Assembly: GCA_964636495.1 (NCBI GenBank)
Contig: CAZWSL010000005.1
Coordinates: forward strand, 62,001 to 126,000
Source of the DNA: Desulfobacula sp964636495
GTDB taxonomy: Bacteria > Desulfobacterota > Desulfobacteria > Desulfobacterales > Desulfobacteraceae
Direction of reading: 5' to 3'
DNA length: 64,000 nt
The notes under the pieces are model-generated. The model searched no databases. It was not told the DNA's origin and saw only the letters and a list, made by a program, of their open reading frames with translations. Position numbers and translations under genes: made by a program. Positions 35,932 through 44,573 of this stretch are shown piece after piece. Every line of letters starts with the position of its first letter. Position 1 is the stretch's first letter.

Positions 35932-35996
35932 AAATTCCTCCTTAAAATATCAATAGTATTCCTGAAAAAAGCCACCCATTGACTTACTTACTAAAG

Positions 35997-36025
35997 AATA
36001 CAGTATAAAACTCAAATTTTGTCAA
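35997..36025 (-). promoter_or_regulatory. Candidate sigma-70 promoter of the first transporter operon
   Basis: On the minus strand TTGACA (36025-36020) and TGTATT (36002-35997) are 17 bases apart, about 65 bp upstream of the proX-like start codon. Confidence 0.5.
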
Positions 36026-36452
36026 CCTTTTCTGAGGAAATGTTCTCCACATCGTTTGTCTGCAACTGCAGGGGATCTCTCCTGTTGTTTATCTTGTAAT
36101 ACTTTTTTTCTTAATTGTTAATGTCCGGCACCTGTAACAGCTGTATTTCATTTATTATAAACAGCTAAACCCTAAAGATTACTGCAAAAATTATGCCTGA
36201 ATACATCAAACAGAGTTGACTGCAAAATTTTGATACGGTATGCTCTGTCCACTGTCAATACGCTCCTATATTTGTAAAATCGCTTCTGTTCAAAATTATG
36301 CAGGTCTGATTTCAACATACAGATCTGCAGTCATTGAATAAGTTTTTTGTCTGAATCAACCTGCTGAACTGAATTCAATTTTAAAAAAAACAGTGATTCA
36401 TAAAATTTTTTTTATTTTTTATAAAAATCATTGTACACTCACCTGACAACCA
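36026..36452. other. Non-coding gap between transporter and molybdenum hydroxylase operons
   Basis: No reading frame with a ribosome binding site is visible. The right end (about 36390-36440) holds A/T runs with an imperfect inverted repeat just after the hydroxylase stop codon, which could be a weak terminator for that operon. The rest shows no recognised element. Confidence 0.4.
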
Positions 36453-38723
36453 TCACCCTCTCTTTTTCTTCATTGCAGCCAGCAACTCTTCCGGAATTAC
36501 AGGCAGTTCTCTGATCCTTACACCGGTTGCATCATAAATCGCATTTGTAATGGCTGCCATTGACGGATTAAGGGCGGGTTCACCAATCCCCTTTGCCCCG
36601 TATGGGCCATTCGGCTCAACGGGTTCTACCAGAATTGATTTCACTTTGGGAACATCAAAGCAGCTGGGAATAATATAATCCACAAAATCAGCATTCATCA
36701 TCCTGCCGTTTTCATAGGCCATATTTTCCATCAGTGTCCATCCAAGCCCCTGGGCAACCCCACCTTGAATCTGTCCTTCCAGAGCCATGGGATTAATGGC
36801 ACGGCCTACATCATGGGCAGCAGTAAAACCAGTCACTGACACCTCCCCTGTGTCAGGATCAATCTCCACCTCAGCAATCTGGCATCCAAAGGGATAGGCA
36901 GGGGAGATATTGCCTTTTTTAGTTTCAGGATCCGGTAATACTGTTTTTGGATCGTAAAATCCCGTTCCTACAATGGGCGCTCCATGTTGCTGTATCGTAG
37001 CTTCAGATGCGACTTTCCTGAATGATATCCTTGTTTCAGGAGAATCTGTCACAAAAAACACTCCCTTTTTACACTGAATACACTCTTCATCTGTATTTAA
37101 TAGAGCGGCAGCCACCTTTGCCATTTTGTGATAGGCATCTCCGGCAGCAGCCAGAACGCCGTTTCCTCCCATCAATGTACCTCTTGTTGCAAAGGATCCA
37201 AGACCAAAGGGAGAGATATCCGTATCCACCTGTGCCACATCCACCACATCCATGGTAACACCCAGACGCTCCGCTGCAATCTGGGCAAAAGCGGTGTTTT
37301 GTCCCTGCCCCATGTCAGACTCTCCATGGAACACCCTTACTCTGCCGTCCCTTCCAATACGCACAATGCCTGATCCACCGTCAAACTCTCTTGCAAAAGG
37401 CCTGTTGCCTGATACATGGTTACAGCAGGCAAGTCCAATTCCCTTCAAGGATGTTTTTGTTTTCTTCTTTTCCTTCCACTCTGCAGCACTGCTCGCTTTC
37501 TCAATGCATTCGCTCAATCCGGAACTGTTTATTTTCCAGCCGTGCACGCTGGTTTCATCAGGCCCCATACCATTCTTGATCCGCAATTCAACAGGATCCA
37601 TTTTTAATTGAACTGCAAGTTCATCCAGGGCTGACTCCAGTACAAAAGTGGACTGGGAGTTTCCAAACCCCCTGTAACAGGCTGTGGGAACCGTGTGAGT
37701 ATAAACGGTATATCCTTTTGCACGGACATTTTTAAACCGGTAGAGTGAATCCACGCGGTAGCATGCAGTAGCTACAATCACCTGGGAATAAACCAGACGG
37801 GCACCGGCTCCGCCTACCACCGTCACATCTTTGGCAGTCAGCAAACCATCACGGGTAGCGCCTATTTTAATATCAAAATGCATTGGCACCCTGGGGTTTC
37901 CGGCAAGAAAATCATCATGCCTGCTGTTAACCATTCTCACCGGGCGGCCTGCTTTCCGGGCCAGCACTGCCGCAACCAGGTGGATATTGTTCTCCATTTT
38001 TCCACCAAATCCTCCACCATATTCCGGCACCTTTATACGCAGATCTCCAGGCGGAAGATCCAGTGCTTTTGCATAGGTCATCCGCATCATATTGGGAATC
38101 TGGGTGCCGGTCCAGATGGTAACCCGGCCTGACAGATCCACATCTGCAAGGGTGGACATTGTTTCCATGTAAGCCTGATACACCTGGTTGGTGTAATAGT
38201 GATCTTCATATATTACATGGGATTCGTCTAAAGCCCGATCCACTTCTCCTGCCTCGATTTTAAATTCAGCAGCAATATTGCCGGGTTTATCCCCATGCAC
38301 CAGTGGAGCCCCGGTTTTCATGGCCTCCACAGGGCAGATAACATGGGGCAGTTCTTCATATTCCACTTTAATCTTCTCAAGTGCTTCTTCGGCAATATCA
38401 GCATCTATTGCAGCCACGGCAGCAATTTCATCTCCCTGGAACCGGGCCTTATCATCGGCAAAAATGGTCCAGTCATCCGATCGTGGTCCAAATTTTTTCT
38501 GCGGAGTATCTGCAAAGGTTGCAACTGCTTTTACACCCGGCATCGCTTCTGCTTCAGAAGTATCTATTGAGAGTATTCTTGCATGGGCAAAGGGACTTCT
38601 GAGAGTATTTCCATACAGCATTTTCGGAAGCACCAGGTCTGTTACAAACCGGGTTCTGCCCGTTGCCTTGTCTCCCGCAGCAATCTGGGGAAATGACTTT
38701 CCAATAATATCCAGTTCACTCAT
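36453..38723 (-). CDS. Molybdenum hydroxylase, large (molybdopterin-binding) subunit
   Basis: The 756-residue protein is the catalytic subunit of a xanthine dehydrogenase/CO dehydrogenase-type enzyme. Signatures in order are ATGRTRFVTDL, YYTNQVYQAYMET, GGGFGGKMENN, RGFGNSQSTF, ESDMGQGQNTAFAQI and the C-terminal GAKGIGEPALNPS with the catalytic glutamate. The enzymes hydroxylate N-heterocycles or aldehydes using water. Its start overlaps the 2Fe-2S subunit stop by 4 bp. With the flavin subunit and a GntR regulator it forms a leftward operon facing the second mttB-like operon, which suggests a methylated N-heterocycle as the pathway substrate. Confidence 0.93.
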   Translation of the reverse strand: MSELDIIGKSFPQIAAGDKATGRTRFVTDLVLPKMLYGNTLRSPFAHARILSIDTSEAEAMPGVKAVATFADTPQKKFGPRSDDWTIFADDKARFQGDEIAAVAAIDADIAEEALEKIKVEYEELPHVICPVEAMKTGAPLVHGDKPGNIAAEFKIEAGEVDRALDESHVIYEDHYYTNQVYQAYMETMSTLADVDLSGRVTIWTGTQIPNMMRMTYAKALDLPPGDLRIKVPEYGGGFGGKMENNIHLVAAVLARKAGRPVRMVNSRHDDFLAGNPRVPMHFDIKIGATRDGLLTAKDVTVVGGAGARLVYSQVIVATACYRVDSLYRFKNVRAKGYTVYTHTVPTACYRGFGNSQSTFVLESALDELAVQLKMDPVELRIKNGMGPDETSVHGWKINSSGLSECIEKASSAAEWKEKKKTKTSLKGIGLACCNHVSGNRPFAREFDGGSGIVRIGRDGRVRVFHGESDMGQGQNTAFAQIAAERLGVTMDVVDVAQVDTDISPFGLGSFATRGTLMGGNGVLAAAGDAYHKMAKVAAALLNTDEECIQCKKGVFFVTDSPETRISFRKVASEATIQQHGAPIVGTGFYDPKTVLPDPETKKGNISPAYPFGCQIAEVEIDPDTGEVSVTGFTAAHDVGRAINPMALEGQIQGGVAQGLGWTLMENMAYENGRMMNADFVDYIIPSCFDVPKVKSILVEPVEPNGPYGAKGIGEPALNPSMAAITNAIYDATGVRIRELPVIPEELLAAMKKKRG

Positions 38724-39208
38724 TTGACTTCACCTGTCTCTTTTTTTGATTGACAACCGCATTCGTGAACGGCTTCAATAATTTTATCATATCCAGTGCA
38801 GCGGCACAGGTTCCCTGCAATAGCATTTTTGATATCATCTTCACTGGGAGTCGCATTTTCATCCAGCAGGGCTTTAGCTGTATTGATCATCCCGGGTGTA
38901 CAGAAACCGCACTGAATTGCCCCCTTTTCTACAAATGCTTCCTGAAGCGGATGCATCTTATTATCACCAATACCTTCAATGGTTGTAATCTCACACCCGT
39001 CTGCCTGCAGAGCCAGTGTCAGGCAGGCATGAACCGGGCGGCCGTCCAGCAGCACGGTGCAGGCACCGCATTTTCCCAGACCGCACCCCTCTTTTGTGCC
39101 GGTCAGTTCCAGATCTTCCCGGAGTATATCGAGCAGAATGCGGTTGGGTTTGATCATCAGATGATAATCTTCACCATTTACAATGAGATGAAGCGGCATA
39201 TGATTCAT
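38720..39208 (-). CDS. Molybdenum hydroxylase, 2Fe-2S subunit
   Basis: This 162-residue protein contains both [2Fe-2S] sites of the family: plant-type CGLGKCGACTVLLDG at the N-terminus and the helical-domain CGFCTPGM with CRCTGY. It passes electrons from the molybdenum site to the flavin subunit. It is the usual length. It lies between the flavin subunit gene (46 bp upstream) and the large subunit gene (4-bp overlap). Confidence 0.94.
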   Translation of the reverse strand: MNHMPLHLIVNGEDYHLMIKPNRILLDILREDLELTGTKEGCGLGKCGACTVLLDGRPVHACLTLALQADGCEITTIEGIGDNKMHPLQEAFVEKGAIQCGFCTPGMINTAKALLDENATPSEDDIKNAIAGNLCRCTGYDKIIEAVHECGCQSKKETGEVK

Positions 39209-39254
39209 AATTTTCCTCTGTTATTTTTTATTCAGTAAAATTATTAACAATATT

Positions 39255-40151
39255 CTAACCGTTGTTAAATCCTGCATACAGTCGGGTTAACACCTGTCTG
39301 GCACTTCGCTGGGTAAAGACATTGATAATGGTACGTTTATAACCGGCGCTGCCCCTTATATCATCAATGGGTTTTGCAGCAGCAGCCGTAATTTCAGCAC
39401 ATCGGGGTATTTCATTTAACGCCTCTTTAAGTGAAAGCCCTTCAAGGCATGCTTCAGCTTCAGGGACCCGTATCGGCGTGGGTGCCACGCCACCCAGTGC
39501 AATCCGCACTTTTTTCAGATTCTGCCCTGAAACGTTGCTTTGTGCCTGAAAAGCCACCCCGGCTATTGAAATATCAACAGCCTTGCGCCTTCTCAGTTTC
39601 AGATAGCATCCTGCAGATGATCTGCCTGGATTTTTAATACGGATTTCCTTGAGGATTTCATTGGGCTGCATGACAGTCTGGCCGGGTCCGGTGAAAAAAG
39701 AGGATATGGGAATTATCTTTTCACCCTGCCCTGAAAGGGTAACAAGTTCTGCTTCAAGCGCCAGAAGCGGTGGCGCTGAATCTGCTGCAGGAGAGGCATT
39801 GCAGATATTCCCTCCAATTGTACCGATATTTCTCACCTGCCATGACCCGATCAAGCCAACAGCCTGACAGAGAATGGGAACGGTCTTTACCAGAATCGGA
39901 TGAACGGCAAGATCTGCATGTTTTGCCAGCGTCCCGATATGGATTACACCATCCTTTTCTTCAATTGATTCTAAATCTTTTAATAGGTGGAGACTGATCA
40001 GGGAAGATGGGCAGGTTCTCTTTTTTTTCATATTGAGGACCATATCGGTTCCCCCGGCAAGCAGCCATCCATCCGAACCTGCCTGATCCAGCCTGTTGAA
40101 TACCTCATCCAGGCTCCTGGCTGCGTGAAAATCAAATGGTCTGATTCGCAT
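39255..40151 (-). CDS. Molybdenum hydroxylase, FAD-binding subunit
   Basis: The protein of about 298 residues is the CoxM/XdhB-type flavin subunit. FAD-binding motifs are LLAGGTDMVLNMKK and IGTIGGNICNASPAADSAPPLLALEA. The frame extends upstream to 40211, but AAAGGAG sits 6 bases before the ATG at 40151, which gives the normal N-terminus RIRPFDFHAARSLDEV. It lies 19 bp after the GntR regulator gene. Confidence 0.93.
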   Translation of the reverse strand: MRIRPFDFHAARSLDEVFNRLDQAGSDGWLLAGGTDMVLNMKKKRTCPSSLISLHLLKDLESIEEKDGVIHIGTLAKHADLAVHPILVKTVPILCQAVGLIGSWQVRNIGTIGGNICNASPAADSAPPLLALEAELVTLSGQGEKIIPISSFFTGPGQTVMQPNEILKEIRIKNPGRSSAGCYLKLRRRKAVDISIAGVAFQAQSNVSGQNLKKVRIALGGVAPTPIRVPEAEACLEGLSLKEALNEIPRCAEITAAAAKPIDDIRGSAGYKRTIINVFTQRSARQVLTRLYAGFNNG

Positions 40152-40170
40152 ATTTTGCTCCTTTGATCCT

Positions 40171-40830
40171 TTACAATTCTGATTCCTTGACCGCGTCCAT
40201 GCTCTGGTCAAGATGGTATGCCATCAAATTTCTTGCTTTCAGGGCATTTCCATCCCTGACAGCGTCTAAAATAGCCTGGTGTTCTTCAATTACATTTATA
40301 AAGCGGCCTTTAAGGCTCAATGCCTTGATTCCCATCATATGAATCATATCCCGGATATTTTCCACAATAGCGATCATTCTGCGATTGTTGTTCAACATGC
40401 AGAAACGGGTGTGAAACAACCGGTCTGCTTCAATAAACAGTGTATGGTCATGGTCCCGCATGGCCCTTTTCTGGTTTAGAAGAGACTCCTCTATTGTCAA
40501 CAGATCCGGCAGCGGAGACATATTTGTAACTTTTTCAATGGCGGCAAGTTCTATGGCTTTTCTCAATTCAAATATCTCATCAACATCCTGATGATTGAAA
40601 TTGTTGATCATCAGGCCTCTTCTGGGCAGAAAAAGAATCAGATCATTGGATGCCAGCTCCAGAAGGGCCTCCCTGACCGGGGTACGGGAAATTCCCAGAT
40701 CTGCGGCAATGGCTTTTTCATTATAAAGCTCGCCTGTTTTCCACTGTCCTGAGAGAATGGATTTTCGTATTGCCTCATAGGCCATTCTTGCAAGCGATTC
40801 CGGTTTTTTTATTGTTTCAAGTTTTGCCAT
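40171..40830 (-). CDS. GntR/FCD family transcriptional regulator
   Basis: The 219-residue protein has an N-terminal winged helix (MAYEAIRKSILSGQWKTGE, ISRTPVREALLELASNDLI) and an all-helical FCD effector domain (FELRKAIELAAIE, FHTRFCMLNNNRRM, EEHQAILDAVRDGNALKARNLMAYHL). FCD regulators sense small organic acids, often with a metal ion. It is the first gene of the molybdenum hydroxylase operon and divergent from the cupin-DUF2848-nitrilase-PreA-MttB operon, so it probably controls both. Confidence 0.92.
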   Translation of the reverse strand: MAKLETIKKPESLARMAYEAIRKSILSGQWKTGELYNEKAIAADLGISRTPVREALLELASNDLILFLPRRGLMINNFNHQDVDEIFELRKAIELAAIEKVTNMSPLPDLLTIEESLLNQKRAMRDHDHTLFIEADRLFHTRFCMLNNNRRMIAIVENIRDMIHMMGIKALSLKGRFINVIEEHQAILDAVRDGNALKARNLMAYHLDQSMDAVKESEL

Positions 40831-41258
40831 TACTATTTTTAATTCTAATCTATATTCCTGTTGAATACCTGCTTTTAAAATTTGGTATACTCTATTCTCT
40901 GGTAAGCTGATAAAATCGGATATGCTTTATTTATAGAGCATCTACCAGAATCTAATATATTACATGCAAAAAAATAATGTCAAGTGATAGTTTATTTCCT
41001 GGTGCTAATTTTATTATTTTGTTTTTTGACACCTGGTTGCCCGCAAGATGATATTTTTTATAACTATTTATAATATAAGATATTATACTACCTATACTGC
41101 CGTATGTAATGACAAATAAAAAAACAGTTTCACAACAGTAAAAAAATGATTTTTTACTTGACAGCAACTGAAAGCTATTGATAGAGTTCCTGATATATTA
41201 CATACATAGGCTGACTGAGATTTATCACAATTTAACATTTAATAGAAGGAGAGATGGA
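40831..41258. promoter_or_regulatory. Divergent control region between the two catabolic operons
   Basis: The 428-bp gap holds a rightward promoter candidate, TTGACA (41158-41163) with TAGAGT (41182-41187) 18 bases on. TTGGTATAC (40882-40890) is close to half of the TTGGTATACCAA-type sites bound by some FCD regulators, and there is a CTGGTA/TACCAG inverted pair spanning about 40900-40946. The operator assignments are inference. Confidence 0.4.
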
Positions 41259-41600
41259 ATGGCTAAACCTGAAATAGAATTCATAGATTATGATACCTGT
41301 TATGAATGGAGAGATGTTGAGGGGGATACTTTAGGCATTAAAGAAAAAATTTTAAGTCTTGATCCGGACAGTGGAAATTACACACGCATGCTCAAATTCC
41401 CTCCAGGAATTGAAACTTCGGAAACCTTGATCCACGATTTCTGGGAAGAGGTTCTGATTGTAGAGGGCACACTATATGATATCGCCAAAGATGAAACATA
41501 TCTTCCCGGCTATTATGCCTGCCGCCCACCCGGAATGACCCATGGGCCTTACCGGATTCCAACCGGCTGTGTCACTTTTGAAATCAGATATTATAAATAA
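41259..41600 (+). CDS. Small cupin-domain protein
   Basis: This 113-residue protein is a single ChrR-type cupin: YTRMLKFPPGIETSE, FWEEVLIVEGTLYD and PGYYACRPPGMTHGPY. Cupins of this type bind a metal or small ligand; here the usual first-motif histidines are partly replaced. The frame runs upstream to 41178, but AAGGAGAG precedes the ATG at 41259 at a fitting distance. It is the first gene of the rightward operon ending with the second mttB-like gene. It may be an isomerase, a lyase or a ligand-binding regulator. Confidence 0.82.
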   Translation: MAKPEIEFIDYDTCYEWRDVEGDTLGIKEKILSLDPDSGNYTRMLKFPPGIETSETLIHDFWEEVLIVEGTLYDIAKDETYLPGYYACRPPGMTHGPYRIPTGCVTFEIRYYK

Positions 41601-41619
41601 ATAAATTTAAGGACTTACC

Positions 41620-42312
41620 GTGGACATTCAACTGTTATTACAGAAAAATAATCATGTAGCACCCTTGTCATTTCATTTTGATAAAATGGTAAATGCCGGT
41701 TTTACCGGAAGAAATCAGGATGAAGTAAGACATCATCTTGATGAACTTGCCGCCAAAGGGATTGAGGTGCCGGATAAAACTCCCCTGCTCTACCCTGTCA
41801 TCCCGTCAGCACTCACAACTGATACATCAATCCAGGTTCTGGGCGGGGAGACATCCGGTGAAATTGAGTATGTGCTTTTTATAAAAAATGAAAATGAGAT
41901 ATATGTGGGTATAGGCAGTGATCACACAGACAGGAAACTGGAAGAACACGATATCCCACGGGCAAAACAGATTAATCCCAACCTGATCTCGCCTGTTGTG
42001 TGGGACCTGAAAGATATAGCTGATCACTGGGATGACCTAAGCATGGAGTGCAGTGTTGAAAAAAATGGTGAAAAAATGTTGTATCAAAAAGGAAGTCTGG
42101 GACTGTTGATGTCCCCTTCCGAACTGATGGAATTTGTTTCAGAATCCATTAAAGGGCCTTTAAACAATCTGGTTGTTTTCTCCGGCACAGTAAAAATGGA
42201 AACCAGTGACTTTGTTTTTGCCGATACATTTTACGGGAATCTGACTGACACGGTATTAAATCGCTGTATCGATTTTACCTATTCCATTTTTCCAATGGAT
42301 TATATGAAATAA
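41620..42312 (+). CDS. DUF2848 family protein
   Basis: The 230-residue protein matches DUF2848 (VGIGSDHTDRKLEEHDIPRAKQINPN, FVFADTFYGNLTDTVLN), a family whose fold is related to fumarylacetoacetate hydrolase. The start is a GTG at 41620 with AAGGA 6 bases upstream. It lies 19 bp after the cupin gene. A hydrolase or decarboxylase step on the ring-opened product is plausible, but no activity is established. Confidence 0.8.
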   Translation: MDIQLLLQKNNHVAPLSFHFDKMVNAGFTGRNQDEVRHHLDELAAKGIEVPDKTPLLYPVIPSALTTDTSIQVLGGETSGEIEYVLFIKNENEIYVGIGSDHTDRKLEEHDIPRAKQINPNLISPVVWDLKDIADHWDDLSMECSVEKNGEKMLYQKGSLGLLMSPSELMEFVSESIKGPLNNLVVFSGTVKMETSDFVFADTFYGNLTDTVLNRCIDFTYSIFPMDYMK

Positions 42313-42463
42313 ACATCTGAGATTCTCATTTTATTTCATCTTTTTTTAGCCGAGCGCAAAGCAATATTAAAAATTGCCCATGACGTTTACATGATTTAAA
42401 CAGATATATGGATATACTCTCCCTAAAAAACGAATTTGTATCTTCAAATCAAGGAGGCTTATT

Positions 42464-43252
42464 TTGAAAATTGCATCCATTCAACTCTCTGTTGTTGAAA
42501 ATGATAAAGCTGCTACACTGGAAAAAGCAAAGAAAGCAATAGAGGCATCTGCTGATGCAGACCTGGTGATTTTACCTGAAATCTGGAATATCGGTTTCAT
42601 GAGTTTTGATTCATACATCAGCAAATCAGAAGACATGGAGGGTCCAACCCCCGCGTTGATGAGAACTATGGCAAAAGAAAACAACATTTTCCTTCATTCA
42701 GGCAGCTTTGTGGAGGAAGAAAATGACAAATTTTATAATACAAGCCTTCTCATATCCCCTGAAGGGGAAGTCATTGCCAAATACCGGAAAATACACCTGT
42801 TCGGCTACAACTCAAAGGAAACCCAGATCCTCTCTCCAGGCAGTGAAGTGGTTGTTTCAGATACCCCTTTTGGAAAGATAGGGATGGCAACCTGTTTTGA
42901 TTTAAGATTTCCTGAACTTTTCCGCGCAATGGTAGATAAAGGTGCTCAATATTTCCTTGTCTGCTCTGCCTGGCCGTATCCCAGACTGGAGGCATGGACG
43001 ATGCTCAACCGGGTACGTGCCCTGGAAAACCAGTGTTTTCTTATTTCTGCCAACTCAACAGGAATGAACTGTGGAAGTCAGTTTGTAGGACACAGCATGG
43101 TGAGTGACCCATGGGGGACACTGCTGGCAGGCGGTGGTGATGAAGATACTATCATTAAAGCAGACATTGATCCTGAAAAGGTAATCCAGGCAAGAGGTGT
43201 CTTCCCCGGTCTTTCAGGGCGAAGGAATTTTTTAAACCAGGCTGCAGGATAA
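42464..43252 (+). CDS. Carbon-nitrogen hydrolase (nitrilase superfamily, omega-amidase-like)
   Basis: This 262-residue amidase has its triad in VILPEIWNIGF (Glu), YRKIHLFGYN (Lys) and GMATCFDLRFPEL (Cys). The overall pattern is closest to omega-amidase/Nit2-like and beta-ureidopropionase-type members. The start is TTG at 42464 with a strong AAGGAGG 6 bases upstream; no earlier ATG fits. It lies in the operon with DUF2848, the PreA-like reductase and the second MttB homologue. In the reductive pyrimidine pathway the same pairing of a PreA-type reductase with a nitrilase-family amidase opens and hydrolyses the ring, so an analogous role is inferred. Confidence 0.9.
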   Translation: MKIASIQLSVVENDKAATLEKAKKAIEASADADLVILPEIWNIGFMSFDSYISKSEDMEGPTPALMRTMAKENNIFLHSGSFVEEENDKFYNTSLLISPEGEVIAKYRKIHLFGYNSKETQILSPGSEVVVSDTPFGKIGMATCFDLRFPELFRAMVDKGAQYFLVCSAWPYPRLEAWTMLNRVRALENQCFLISANSTGMNCGSQFVGHSMVSDPWGTLLAGGGDEDTIIKADIDPEKVIQARGVFPGLSGRRNFLNQAAG

Positions 43253-43322
43253 ACACATTTTATTTTTACAGATCAACAACTAAAAAATTTAATTCTGGCA
43301 AGACCAGGTTAGGATGATCATT

Positions 43323-44516
43323 ATGGCAGATACAAGTATAGAATTTTGTGGAGTTACTTTTAAAAACCCGTTGGCGGCAGCATCAGCTGAACCTACTCTC
43401 AACGCGGCCAACATGAAAAAATGTATTGATGCCGGTGCAGGTGCAGTCATTGCAAAAACCATGACCGATTCTCCAGCCATGAGGGAGTTAACACAGCGCG
43501 CAAAATTTCGCTTTCTAAATGCAAAGCATGAAGTATGTCACGGAAAGGTCCCCAGATCATTCAGCCTTTACAGCAGGAGCGGTCTGGCACTGGAACCTCC
43601 TGATGACTTCATGAAAGAAATTACGGAAACTCTTGAGTATGCAGACAAACATGATGCAGTGGTCATAGGCAGTATTGCTTCAACAGATACTGACGGCTGG
43701 GTTACCCTGGGCAAACAGATGGAAGATGGCGGTGTGCCGCTGCTGGAACTCAACTTTGGATGCCCGCATCCCAAACTGATGCCGGGTGTCAGAACCGGTA
43801 TGAATGTGGGACAGGATTTTGATTATGCCTGTGGCATAACACAGAAAGTTTCTGATGCCCTGGACATTCCTATCATAATCAAAGTTACCCCCCAGGTTAC
43901 GGATCTGGTTTTATTTTCTGATATGCTCCATAAAGCCGGTGCTGCAGCTGTCACACTGACCAACCGTTTTATCGGATTTGTGCCGGATATTGAAACAGGC
44001 AAACCGCTTATTTACGGAAAAGCCGGTGTAGGCGGACCATGGACCAAGCCGCTGACTTTAAGATGGATCAACGAAGTGAGGGCTGCCATGGGAGACAAAC
44101 TTTATATTACCGGTACCAATGGTGCCTATGACTGGCGGGATATCGTCATGTTCATCATGAGCGGTGCCCATATCGTCCAGATGTGTTCCGCTGTCATGTG
44201 TTACGGATATGACTGGCTGGGCAAACAGGCCAAGGGATTTGAGGCATTCATGGATGAAAAAGGGTATGAGACCGTTGACCAGATGCTCGGTATAGCCACA
44301 GATGCCTGTATAGATTATGGCCAGATGCCGCCGGAAAAGGCAAGGGTTAACCAGGACGACTGTATAAATTGCGGTATGTGCCTGAAAGCATGTTTTGCAG
44401 ATGCCATGATCCAGGATGGAGACAAGGTATCTGTTATTCAGGACAACTGTGTCGGATGCGGCGGATGCTACTCGGTCTGCCCGGCAAAAGGCGCCATAGA
44501 CATTGTAAAGGTTTAA
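43323..44516 (+). CDS. PreA-like dihydropyrimidine/dihydroorotate dehydrogenase family protein with ferredoxin domain
   Basis: The protein of about 397 residues has an FMN TIM barrel (NPLAAASAEPTLNAANMKKC, LLELNFGCPHPKLMPG with the active-site Cys, ITGTNGAYDWRDIVMFIMSGAHIVQMCSA). A C-terminal pair of 4Fe-4S motifs (CINCGMCLKAC and CVGCGGCYSVC) begins near residue 350. PreA is the catalytic half of dihydropyrimidine dehydrogenase; its partner PreT is absent here, so electrons may come from another donor. The frame allows an ATG at 43314, but the AGGA spacing favours 43323. The substrate is probably a ring compound made by the neighbouring enzymes. Confidence 0.87.
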   Translation: MADTSIEFCGVTFKNPLAAASAEPTLNAANMKKCIDAGAGAVIAKTMTDSPAMRELTQRAKFRFLNAKHEVCHGKVPRSFSLYSRSGLALEPPDDFMKEITETLEYADKHDAVVIGSIASTDTDGWVTLGKQMEDGGVPLLELNFGCPHPKLMPGVRTGMNVGQDFDYACGITQKVSDALDIPIIIKVTPQVTDLVLFSDMLHKAGAAAVTLTNRFIGFVPDIETGKPLIYGKAGVGGPWTKPLTLRWINEVRAAMGDKLYITGTNGAYDWRDIVMFIMSGAHIVQMCSAVMCYGYDWLGKQAKGFEAFMDEKGYETVDQMLGIATDACIDYGQMPPEKARVNQDDCINCGMCLKACFADAMIQDGDKVSVIQDNCVGCGGCYSVCPAKGAIDIVKV

Positions 44517-44573
44517 TCATATTTGTTCAGCTGAGAGAGGTGAATATATCTGAATGAACAGGGGAGGTGACAT

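Noticed and set aside
44528..44565. CTGAGA-containing stretch with a TGTTCA/TGAACA pair before the second mttB-like gene, considered as a riboswitch
   Set aside because: The other conserved TPP or SAM riboswitch elements are absent and the stem is only 6 bp.
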